Positions 7,968 to 14,593 of a DNA stretch of 45,596 bases are shown here, piece after piece. The translations under genes and the position numbers were made by a program. Origin of the DNA: Chitinophagaceae bacterium UBA4857 (GTDB taxonomy: Bacteria > Bacteroidota > Bacteroidia > Chitinophagales > Chitinophagaceae); NCBI GenBank assembly GCA_002399735.1, contig DHEF01000006.1, forward strand, positions 1-45,596, written 5' to 3'. The number at the start of each line of letters is the position of its first letter. Position 1 is the first letter of the stretch. The notes below the pieces were generated by a model. It saw nothing but the letters and a program-made list of their open reading frames with translations. It was not told the DNA's origin and did not search any database.

Positions 7968-8888
7968 TTATGGCAAACTGTGTTGTTGAAAAAACTCCCA
8001 CAATAAATCGTTGGCATTAATGGCAGTAGATGGCGGATCGCCGATTACACTACCGGCTTTACCACCCGGCCAGCTATGGCCCCCATCTTTAGTTAAATAG
8101 TACTTGATGCTTACGTTATTGTTACAGCCCGTCCAGGTGGTTAATGTATAACGACTGTTACTTACTTCTACTACGTTGGGGTTGGTACAAGCGGCTTTAT
8201 CGCTCCATAGTTTCATAACAGAATCTAACGATGCCAAATGTAAACCAACCGTACCCGGACCGGATCCACTACCGCCCTGATAAGGAATATTGGTGTCTTT
8301 TTCGGAATGAAAGTGTATAACGGGTACCGCCCTTGATGCAATACATGGCGAGGTTACCACCATAGTACTACCGCATGGCGCTATAGCCGCAATTTTACCG
8401 GATAACTCACAAGCCAAACGATAACTCATCATACCGCCATTGGAGTGGCCGGTTGCGTATATTTTTTTAGGATTGATTTTATACTCTGCTACCAATTTAT
8501 CAATCAGGCGACTGATAAATTGTACATCATCTATATTATTATCACGGGCATAATCGCAACAGGCTCCGGCGTTCCAGGTACGGGCTTTTAATACGCCATT
8601 GCCTTGAACCCCATCCGGATATACGACAATAAACCCGGCGCTATTGGCTTTTTCCGAAAGCAGACTGCTTCTTTCAAACTGCTCACCACTGCCACCGCCG
8701 CCATGCATGGCAATGACTAAAGAATAATTATTGCCATCATTATAACCCGGAGGAAGGTTTATAATATAAGTACGGCTTAATGTACCAACCTGAATATTGC
8801 CTGTAAAATGATACTTGGTATTATTACGTTTTAAACAACCGGTAAACAACAGCACACATATAAGCGTAAAGGAAAGTATTAAGCGCAT
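7968..8888 (-). CDS. Lipoprotein esterase of the PHB-depolymerase / feruloyl esterase type
   Basis: Alpha/beta-hydrolase exported as a lipoprotein. The signal peptide ends in the lipobox LFTGC (Cys18). The oxyanion region HGGGGSGEQF (62-71) precedes the nucleophile elbow ATGHSNGG (Ser149). The acid is probably Asp198 in HSEKDTNIPY, and the base His271 in DGGHSWPGG. The arrangement matches the LpqC / polyhydroxybutyrate depolymerase family (CE1-like), whose members act on polyester or feruloyl/acetyl ester bonds; the real substrate cannot be read from sequence. Paired cysteines (GACCDYA, 109-113) may form disulfides in the periplasm. It is first in a likely three-gene unit. Confidence 0.88.
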   Translation of the reverse strand: MRLILSFTLICVLLFTGCLKRNNTKYHFTGNIQVGTLSRTYIINLPPGYNDGNNYSLVIAMHGGGGSGEQFERSSLLSEKANSAGFIVVYPDGVQGNGVLKARTWNAGACCDYARDNNIDDVQFISRLIDKLVAEYKINPKKIYATGHSNGGMMSYRLACELSGKIAAIAPCGSTMVVTSPCIASRAVPVIHFHSEKDTNIPYQGGSGSGPGTVGLHLASLDSVMKLWSDKAACTNPNVVEVSNSRYTLTTWTGCNNNVSIKYYLTKDGGHSWPGGKAGSVIGDPPSTAINANDLLWEFFQQHSLP

Positions 8889-8959
8889 AAAAAATGTTAT
8901 TAATAACCGACTGGTTCTCTATAAGAAAGTTTAATGTCCGGCTTTAAAATAACGTAAAA

Positions 8960-9155
8960 ACAATTTGAAAATTGGGTAATGAGGATTTACTGTATTTAAT
9001 AAGAGACTTACCTATCGCCCAATAGAGTTAATGGAGTACCGCCCCGATGCATCGGGGGAACACCTTGCATAATGTTGAGTAAAGTTACAGGTGCTCAAGA
9101 GTGCGACACAAGTAAAGTTCAATCAGGGGAGGGACGATGGTAACAAAAAAATTAC
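8960..9155 (-). repeat. Dispersed intergenic element, copy b (full length, type II)
   Basis: Fills most of the 8889-9221 gap. Read on the minus strand it begins with TTTTTTTGTTACCATCGTCC (about 9155 downwards). It then holds a hairpin arm pair (GAGCACCT / AGGTGTTC, 9096-9089 and 9065-9058), the palindrome CCCCGATGCATCGGGG (9042-9057), and TTGGGCGATAGGTAAGT. It ends in an AT-rich array (8960-8992). It is closely similar, in opposite orientation, to copy c at 12079-12290. Confidence 0.8.
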
Positions 9156-9179
9156 ATATTTATAATTTACAACGAACCC

Positions 9180-9199
9180 GGGGTGTAATATAACACCCC
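9180..9199 (-). terminator. Hairpin after asd, possible terminator
   Basis: GGGGTGT (9180-9186) and ACACCCC (9193-9199) form a 7-bp stem 23 nt past the asd stop. On the minus strand it lacks a strong U-run, so it is either a weak terminator or a 3'-end stabilising hairpin. Confidence 0.45.
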
Positions 9200-9221
9200 A
9201 GTTAATTGTTGTAGTATTTAC

Positions 9222-10232
9222 TTAACCCAATAAGCCTTTTTCTGCCAGGTATTCGGCAATTTGTACAGCATTAGTAGCGGCTCCCTTGCGCAAATTGTCA
9301 GATACAATCCACATGTTTAATGTGTTAGGTTGTGTTTCATCGCGGCGTAAACGGCCCACAAAAACATCGTCACGTTCGTGTGCATCTTTAGGCATAGGAT
9401 ATTGCGCATTGGCAATATCATCTACCAATACAACGCCCGGTGCATTGGCTAACAAGTCTCTAACTTCCTCTAAATTAAAGTCGGCGGCAAACTCTACGTT
9501 TACACTTTCGCTATGACCACCCATTACCGGTATACGTACAGTAGTAGCGGTTACGCGAATACTATCATCACGCATAATTTTTTTAGTCTCGTTTACCATT
9601 TTCATTTCTTCTTTGGTATAACCATTATCTAAAAAAACATCAATTTGCGGAATAACGTTTAAGTCAATCGGATATTTATATGCCATCGGATATTCAGTGG
9701 TTTCTCCTTTTACCGCTTTTGTTCTTTCGCCATTTAACTGATCAACCGCTTTAACACCGGTACCCGTAACACTTTGATAAGTAGAAACAATAACACGTTT
9801 AATGCCGTATTTTTTATGCAAAGGATTTAATGCCACTACCATTTGAATGGTTGAGCAATTGGGGTTTGCAATAATTTTATCGTTGCGTGTAAGTAAGTCG
9901 GCGTTAATTTCCGGAACAACCAGGGGTTTGTCTTTATCCATACGCCAGGCCGATGAGTTGTCTACAACGGTAATACCCGCTTCGGCAAATTTTGGTGCCC
10001 ACTCCTGCGAAGTACTGCCACCTGCTGAAAATAATGCTACATCCGGCTTTGCGGCGATAGCATCGCTCATACTTACTACTTTAAACTTGTTGCCCTTAAA
10101 AACAATTTCCTTACCAACCGATCTTTCAGATGCAACCGGTAATAATTCTGTTACCGGAAAATTTCTTTCGGCTAAAATTTGTAACATTTTTGTGCCCACC
10201 AATCCGGTAGCACCAACAACAGCAACTTTCAT
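9222..10232 (-). CDS. asd: Aspartate-semialdehyde dehydrogenase
   Basis: NADPH-dependent enzyme converting aspartyl-4-phosphate to aspartate-4-semialdehyde, the branch point to lysine/diaminopimelate, methionine, threonine and isoleucine. Visible are the Rossmann motif VVGATGLVGTKML (5-17), the active-site NPNCST (Cys126) and the acid/base His240 in MGGHSES. 336 residues is normal. Start is the ATG at 10230-10232, about 65 nt after a perfect terminator hairpin. The upstream leader (10297-10458) carries its own promoter, a leader peptide and alternative hairpins, so asd is probably controlled by attenuation in response to its own end products. It is transcribed away from the M56 peptidase gene but not co-operonic with it, since the promoter lies between them. 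Confidence 0.97.
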   Translation of the reverse strand: MKVAVVGATGLVGTKMLQILAERNFPVTELLPVASERSVGKEIVFKGNKFKVVSMSDAIAAKPDVALFSAGGSTSQEWAPKFAEAGITVVDNSSAWRMDKDKPLVVPEINADLLTRNDKIIANPNCSTIQMVVALNPLHKKYGIKRVIVSTYQSVTGTGVKAVDQLNGERTKAVKGETTEYPMAYKYPIDLNVIPQIDVFLDNGYTKEEMKMVNETKKIMRDDSIRVTATTVRIPVMGGHSESVNVEFAADFNLEEVRDLLANAPGVVLVDDIANAQYPMPKDAHERDDVFVGRLRRDETQPNTLNMWIVSDNLRKGAATNAVQIAEYLAEKGLLG

Positions 10233-10296
10233 TTTTAGTTTCCCCCCACAGTCTCTTGTAAAAGAGTTTTGATGAATAAATTAATTTGTGATGATT

Positions 10297-10330
10297 AAAA
10301 AAAAGCAGGCCTTCCAATTGGAAGGCCTGC
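10297..10330 (-). terminator. Attenuator terminator in the asd leader
   Basis: On the minus strand arm GCAGGCCTTCC (10330-10320), loop AATT, arm GGAAGGCCTGC (10315-10305), then eight consecutive T (10304-10297). A perfect 11-bp GC-rich stem, among the strongest terminators in the window, yet placed between a promoter (10428-10458) and the asd gene 65 nt downstream, as expected of an attenuator. Confidence 0.88.
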
Positions 10331-10347
10331 CAGTTTATTTATGTTGT

Positions 10348-10404
10348 TACTACATAACGGTGCAAACCCTCCATCAGGAACGTTTCTTAATTCGTTTTGT
10401 AGTA
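10348..10404 (-). promoter_or_regulatory. Alternative pairing region (antiterminator and pause hairpin) of the asd leader
   Basis: GGAGGGTTTGC (10372-10362), starting two nt after the leader-peptide stop, can pair over all 11 positions (three G-U) with the 5' arm of the terminator, GCAGGCCTTCC. A second competing pair is TACTACAAAACG (10404-10393, the Thr-Thr-Lys codons of the leader) with CGTTATGTAGTA (10359-10348), 11 of 12 matched. A ribosome reaching the stop would cover the GGAGGG strand and allow termination. A ribosome stalled on Thr/Lys codons would leave it free to pair and block the terminator. The pairing is read from sequence; the mechanism is inferred. Confidence 0.72.
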
Positions 10405-10421
10405 TGCATCATTGTAATCAT
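10374..10421 (-). CDS. Leader peptide of asd (attenuation)
   Basis: A 15-codon ORF encoding MITMMHTTKRIKKRS with stop TGA at 10374-10376. Eleven of 15 residues are Met (3), Thr (3), Lys (3) or Ile (2), the amino acids made from aspartate semialdehyde; the rest are three basic residues and Ser. Methionine codons at positions 1, 4 and 5 leave the start open. The first ATG (10419-10421) lies only 6 nt after the -7 box and would be nearly leaderless; the later ATGs give 12- or 11-residue versions. It lies between a consensus promoter and an antiterminator/terminator pair in front of asd, the arrangement of thrL-type leaders. Being so short, it rests on context rather than length. Confidence 0.72.
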   Translation of the reverse strand: MITMMHTTKRIKKRS

Positions 10422-10427
10422 GTGCAG

Positions 10428-10458
10428 CAAATATATAACGGCGATGGTAGCATGCAAA
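10428..10458 (-). promoter_or_regulatory. Promoter of the asd leader
   Basis: On the minus strand TTTG (10458-10455), a 19-nt spacer, then TATATTTG (10435-10428), an exact Bacteroidota consensus promoter. Transcription should begin within a few nt of the first leader-peptide ATG. Confidence 0.75.
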
Positions 10459-10504
10459 ATTTATTTAGAAAAATAATTTCTGCACTAACAACTGTGCGTA
10501 TGAA

Positions 10505-12055
10505 TTATTTGTTTTTTGTTGTTATTTGGATAACACCTTTTTTAGCCGCTTCGCCATATACAGCTTTAGCGCCGGCATCTTTTAATATAGTGACAGATTG
10601 GATATTTTCCGGCTCTAATGCTTGTTTTTCTTCGGTGGTTGCTAACTTACCATCAATAACCCATAATATATCAGGGTCAGCGTTTACATCAATCAGGTTA
10701 TTCGATTTAGTCCCTTTTCCTCTTATTACTACCCGTGGTTTAGTAATTGCTGTATCTTTTACAAATACATTATCAACAGTGCCGGTTAAAATGTCAACAC
10801 TAACATCTCTCTTGCTGTCTTTTACAATATAATCCTTGTTCTTGCTTGTCTTAGTAGTAATCAGTATCACACCATTTTCTGCTTTTTTGCCATACAAACT
10901 TTCTGCACTCGCACCTTTTAAAACATGAATCGCTTCTATATTATCCGGTTGAAGGTCAGATAAATCCCCTCCGTCAATAGGCACGCCGTCTATTACATAC
11001 AGCGGTGGATTATCGGAAGGATTTTTAACCCCGTAAATTTTAATGGTTTCAGGCTTCTTATCTGTATCAACTTCGTTTCGCTTTTCGGCTTTACCTGTTA
11101 TGGTAATGGCAGGTACGGTGTCCTTTATTGTCATTACAGGAATTTCTTCTACAACAACTAATTCCTGAGCCGGCTGTATAACCAGTGTTTCTTTATGTAT
11201 GTTACGGAAGGATAATAATAACACTGCAATTACCGGTAACGTTAGTACAAATTTTAGCAAGTGTTTTTTTCCTGATTCATTTGAATTCATCATAATAATA
11301 CGTTTTTTTAAAGCCTGAAAATTGAAGTTGTTTGCAATCGCATAATTTCGGTTACCCATTACTTTTAATAACAAAAACTGATATCCCTCTCTGTCAACAC
11401 CCTGTTGTATTACTTTATCATCGGCAATAAATTCAAGGTTTTGTTTAATAGCACTTTTCAACATCCACGCAAACGGATTATACCAATTTAAAATACAAAG
11501 TATCTCACACCATATTACATCAAGTGTATGCTTTTGCTTAATGTGTACAAACTCATGTTTAATAATCTGTTCCAAATCTTCACCTTCATGCTGGTTAATG
11601 TTCAGGTACATATTTTTACCAAAGGAAAAAGGGGCAATATCATCCTGTACCTGAAATATTGTTGCGTTTTCATCGGTAGATATTACCGTAGCTTTTTTCT
11701 TTAACAACCAAAGCGATACTGAAGTAAATAACAATTTTATCAATAACACCAAAACGCCTAAAGCAATAATAGCTAACATATACGCTATAATAACTTCACT
11801 ATTACTTAGTTTTTGTACAGCAGTACTATTGGTTAATGACGGTATCCATTGTACAAAAACAATCTGGCCTACTTCCTTATGTTGCCATAAACTGGATATA
11901 CTTGCAAAAGGTATTAAAAACGAAATAAACGTATAACCCAGCAAATACCACCTGTTAATGTTGTAAAAGGTTAACCGGCTTAAAAACAATTTGTAAAAAA
12001 CAAATACCACCGCTAAGGATACCGACAACTGTATTAAATATTGTACTATACTCAT
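10505..12055 (-). CDS. BlaR1-type M56 membrane metallopeptidase with two SusC/RagA plug-like domains
   Basis: Four membrane segments (about 5-25, 35-55, 88-115 and 264-283) frame a cytoplasmic zinc peptidase with HEFVH (167-171) and the downstream metal/acid helix NLEFIADDKVI. In BlaR1/MecR1 this domain destroys the BlaI/MecI repressor once the outer sensor is engaged. Here the outer part is not a penicillin-binding domain. It is two related modules with the SusC/RagA plug signature: PPLYVIDGVPIDGG...IEAIHVLKGASAESLYG (about 345-405) and PDILWVIDGKLA...IQSVTILKDAGAKAVYG (about 450-515), each ending in GVI-ITTK. The partner repressor is at 12305-12667, separated by repeat copy c. The sensed signal is unknown, perhaps an outer-membrane TonB-dependent partner. 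Confidence 0.88.
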   Translation of the reverse strand: MSIVQYLIQLSVSLAVVFVFYKLFLSRLTFYNINRWYLLGYTFISFLIPFASISSLWQHKEVGQIVFVQWIPSLTNSTAVQKLSNSEVIIAYMLAIIALGVLVLLIKLLFTSVSLWLLKKKATVISTDENATIFQVQDDIAPFSFGKNMYLNINQHEGEDLEQIIKHEFVHIKQKHTLDVIWCEILCILNWYNPFAWMLKSAIKQNLEFIADDKVIQQGVDREGYQFLLLKVMGNRNYAIANNFNFQALKKRIIMMNSNESGKKHLLKFVLTLPVIAVLLLSFRNIHKETLVIQPAQELVVVEEIPVMTIKDTVPAITITGKAEKRNEVDTDKKPETIKIYGVKNPSDNPPLYVIDGVPIDGGDLSDLQPDNIEAIHVLKGASAESLYGKKAENGVILITTKTSKNKDYIVKDSKRDVSVDILTGTVDNVFVKDTAITKPRVVIRGKGTKSNNLIDVNADPDILWVIDGKLATTEEKQALEPENIQSVTILKDAGAKAVYGEAAKKGVIQITTKNK

Positions 12056-12078
12056 GGTTGTAATTTAACTTTCAGGTT

Positions 12079-12290
12079 ATTTTTATTTTGTTACCAGCGT
12101 CCGTCCCTTGATTGAGCTTTTGTTGCGTCGCACTCTTTAGCACCTGTAACTTTACTCAATATTGTGCAAGGTTCCCCCCATGCATCGGGGCGGTACTGCA
12201 TTAACTCTATTGGGCGATAGGTAAGTGTGTTATTAATGAAGTAAACCCTCATTTGCAAATTTCCAAATCATCTAATTATCAAATTGCATT
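12079..12290 (+). repeat. Dispersed intergenic element, copy c (full length, type II)
   Basis: Lies between blaI and the M56 peptidase gene. Head TTTTATTTTGTTACCAGCGT, body with TTGCGTCGCACTCTTTAGCA and CACCTGTAACTTTACTCAAT, a GC-rich near-palindrome (CCATGCATCGGGG) and CTATTGGGCGATAGGTAAGT. It ends in an AT-rich array with TTTCCAAATCATCTAATTAT (12245-12288). It is a near-copy of element b in inverted orientation. Confidence 0.8.
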
Positions 12291-12304
12291 CTACTTCAAC
12301 AAAC

Positions 12305-12667
12305 TTATTTTGTCTTTTTATTTTTAATCATGTGTACAATTTCCTGTAACTCGTCTGCCGATAACTTTTTTTGATTCACAAAAAAGTTAACCAGGTCTTT
12401 GTAGGAGTTATCAAAATAGTCCTTTACCATATTGCCTACAAACTTCTTCTTGTATTCCTCTTCAGTAACAATAGGTTTGTACACATATACATTACCATAA
12501 AATTTACTGGAAACATAACCCTTCTTCTCCAGGTTTTTTACTGTTGATGCAACGGTTGTATATGGTGCCGCCAAATGCAGGTGTTCCATAAACAACTTTA
12601 CATTTCCTTCGCCTACTTTCCATATAGCAAGCATTACCTGTTCTTCCTGAGCTGATAATTTTTCCAT
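12305..12667 (-). CDS. BlaI/MecI/CopY-family transcriptional repressor
   Basis: Winged-helix repressor of 120 residues. The family pattern is clear: LSAQEEQVMLAIWKVGEGNVK (helix 1-2), APYTTVASTVKNLEKKGYV (recognition helix and wing, about 35-55) and a C-terminal dimer region (VKDYFDNSYKDLVNFFVNQKKLSADELQEI). It dimerises on its operator and is cleaved when the cognate M56 peptidase is activated. The frame is open 20 codons further upstream, but ATG at 12665-12667 fits the family length and the promoter. A strong palindrome in front of it is the probable autoregulatory operator. It is probably in one unit with the M56 gene 249 nt downstream, despite the inserted repeat. Confidence 0.92.
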   Translation of the reverse strand: MEKLSAQEEQVMLAIWKVGEGNVKLFMEHLHLAAPYTTVASTVKNLEKKGYVSSKFYGNVYVYKPIVTEEEYKKKFVGNMVKDYFDNSYKDLVNFFVNQKKLSADELQEIVHMIKNKKTK

Positions 12668-12671
12668 TTTA

Positions 12672-12717
12672 TTACGAATAATTTTCAATATTACGAATAA
12701 TTCGTAACAATAACAAA
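12672..12717 (-). promoter_or_regulatory. blaI promoter with overlapping operator palindrome
   Basis: TTACGAAT-A-ATTCGTAA (12691-12707) is a perfect 17-nt palindrome, and a second half-type site TTACGAATAATT occurs at 12672-12683, 19 nt away. On the minus strand TTTG (12717-12714), a 20-nt spacer and TAATATTG (12693-12686, one mismatch) form a promoter, with the palindrome filling the spacer between -33 and -7. This is a typical position for repression by BlaI. The divergent gene at 12756 could share the control. Confidence 0.65.
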
Positions 12718-12755
12718 TCTTGGGCAAATCTTGTCTTTTACCTAACTTACAAGTA

Positions 12756-14453
12756 ATGAAAAAACACCTGCTACTGCTTTGCTGCCTTATGGCGGCCTTA
12801 TTTGTTATTGGCCAAAACCGCTACCAAGTGGTTATTACCGAAATAATGGCCGACCCGTCTCCCACGGTAGGACTACCTAATAATGAATGGATTGAGTTAA
12901 AAAACACTGGTAATACCGCCATCAATCTTGCAGGTTGGCGCTTGGGTGATTTAACCAGCACCAGCGGACCGATGCCCAACTTTGTATTAGAACCGGATAG
13001 TTATGTAATTGTTTGTACCGGCAGTGCAGTGGCTGCGCTTTCATTATTTGGTGCGGTTATTTCCGTTACCAGTTTTCCATCATTGGATAATGATGGCGAC
13101 CAGCTTTTTCTACGTGCTGTTAATGGCACTGTTATTCATGCAGTTAATTATCAAAATAGCTGGTATAACAACGACCTGAAAAAAGAAGGTGGCTGGACAT
13201 TAGAAATGATAGACCCCTTACAACCATGTGCAGGCAAAGAAAACTGGAATGCAAGTAACCATCAAAATGGAGGAACACCCGGTGTTGTTAACAGCATAAA
13301 CGGCACATTAAATAGTATAACGGGGTTAACCGCTATTCATGCTTACGCTAACAGTAGTAACGTCACTATTGTTTTTAATCAGCCGGTTGATAGCAGCAGC
13401 GGTGCTACTATTGGCAATTATAGTATTCCCAATAATTCTGTCACACAAGCCATAACCCTTGCCCCTTTGTTTAACCAGGTGCAGTTAACATTAGCACAGC
13501 CCTTAACTGAACAAAGTTTGCATTCTGTTACCATTAACAATATCACCAATTGTAAAGGACAAATCATGTCTTCCCAACAAATTAAAACAGGCATGTCTTC
13601 AGTTTGTAATCCGGCTGATGTAATCATTAACGAAATACTTTTCAGGCCAAGACCAAATGGTTACGATTATGTAGAAATTTATAACAACAGCCAAAAGAAT
13701 ATCGACTTATCAAAACTCTCCCTCAGCAACCGCAATACAAGTGGTAGTATTGCTAATATAAAAACCATTAGTAACGCAACCTTACTTTTATATCCGGGGG
13801 AGTTTGTGGTACTAACAGAAAATGCTGATAACCTGGGTTTAAACTATTTGGTAAAACATCCCGATAAAGTTGTTGTGCTTTCTTCTTTACCGTCTTATCC
13901 CAATACATCAGGCAATATTGTATTACTGAATGATCAAGGTGAAATTGTAGATGAGCTGGCTTATACTAATAAATGGCATTTCCCCTTAATTGATAATGAC
14001 GAAGGCATTTCGTTAGAACGTATTGACCCTGATCAGCCTACGCAAAACAGCAGCAACTGGCACTCAGCAGCTTCAACTGCCGGCTATGGCACCCCCACTT
14101 ACCAGAATTCGCAACACAAATTGTCCGAAAACGCCAAAGGTAATATTGTCATCATGCCCAAAGTATTTTCACCGGATGGCGATGGATTTGACGATATTGT
14201 TTCCATTCACTACACATTACCCGAACCAGGTTTTGTCGCCAATATTACCATTTTTGATGCGGCGGGCAGAATAGTTAAAAATTTGGTGCGCAACGGAACT
14301 ACAAGTACTTCTGGTTATTGGAACTGGAACGGGTTGGATGATAAAAACAAAGCACTGCCTATTGGCACTTATGTAGTTTTTTCAGAATTTTTTACCCTGC
14401 AAGGCAAAAAGCACAGCTACAAAAACACGGTGGTATTGGCCAGAAGGTTATAA
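12756..14453 (+). CDS. Secreted protein with two lamin-tail domains and a CHU_C-like C-terminus
   Basis: A signal peptide (MKKHLLLLCCLMAALFVIGQ) is followed by a lamin-tail-type domain (ITEIMADPSPTVGLPNNEWI ... INLAGWRLGD, about 25-150), an Ig-like linker (about 175-280), a second lamin-tail domain (VIINEILFRPRPNGYDYVEI, about 293-440) and a C-terminal module (VFSPDGDGFDDIVSIHYTLP to the end) of the FlgD-Ig/CHU_C type. In Bacteroidota this architecture is typical of large surface or secreted proteins. The final module resembles those used for type IX secretion, though the sorting role is inferred. The first in-frame ATG upstream (12720) would add 12 residues before the signal peptide, so ATG 12756 is used; 565 residues. 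Confidence 0.85.
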   Translation: MKKHLLLLCCLMAALFVIGQNRYQVVITEIMADPSPTVGLPNNEWIELKNTGNTAINLAGWRLGDLTSTSGPMPNFVLEPDSYVIVCTGSAVAALSLFGAVISVTSFPSLDNDGDQLFLRAVNGTVIHAVNYQNSWYNNDLKKEGGWTLEMIDPLQPCAGKENWNASNHQNGGTPGVVNSINGTLNSITGLTAIHAYANSSNVTIVFNQPVDSSSGATIGNYSIPNNSVTQAITLAPLFNQVQLTLAQPLTEQSLHSVTINNITNCKGQIMSSQQIKTGMSSVCNPADVIINEILFRPRPNGYDYVEIYNNSQKNIDLSKLSLSNRNTSGSIANIKTISNATLLLYPGEFVVLTENADNLGLNYLVKHPDKVVVLSSLPSYPNTSGNIVLLNDQGEIVDELAYTNKWHFPLIDNDEGISLERIDPDQPTQNSSNWHSAASTAGYGTPTYQNSQHKLSENAKGNIVIMPKVFSPDGDGFDDIVSIHYTLPEPGFVANITIFDAAGRIVKNLVRNGTTSTSGYWNWNGLDDKNKALPIGTYVVFSEFFTLQGKKHSYKNTVVLARRL

Positions 14454-14593
14454 TATTTTTCCTTTTAATCGCTGTACTGTATATTTACCCTTAAATTCCA
14501 CCCCGCGTAAAACCTTATATGTGGCACATTTTGCCCTTACTTTGTTAACCGCCGCTTACACCTCACATTTTTCACTTTCATTTATTACAGGCT

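Noticed and set aside
8960..8992. Possible CRISPR array from regularly spaced words
   Set aside because: The repeat unit is about 8 nt, degenerate, and without spacers; no cas genes in the window.
10297..10330. The strong terminator as the plain end of the M56 gene
   Set aside because: A consensus promoter lies between the M56 stop and this hairpin, and an alternative pairing strand and leader ORF precede it; it fits an asd attenuator better, although it would also stop M56 readthrough.
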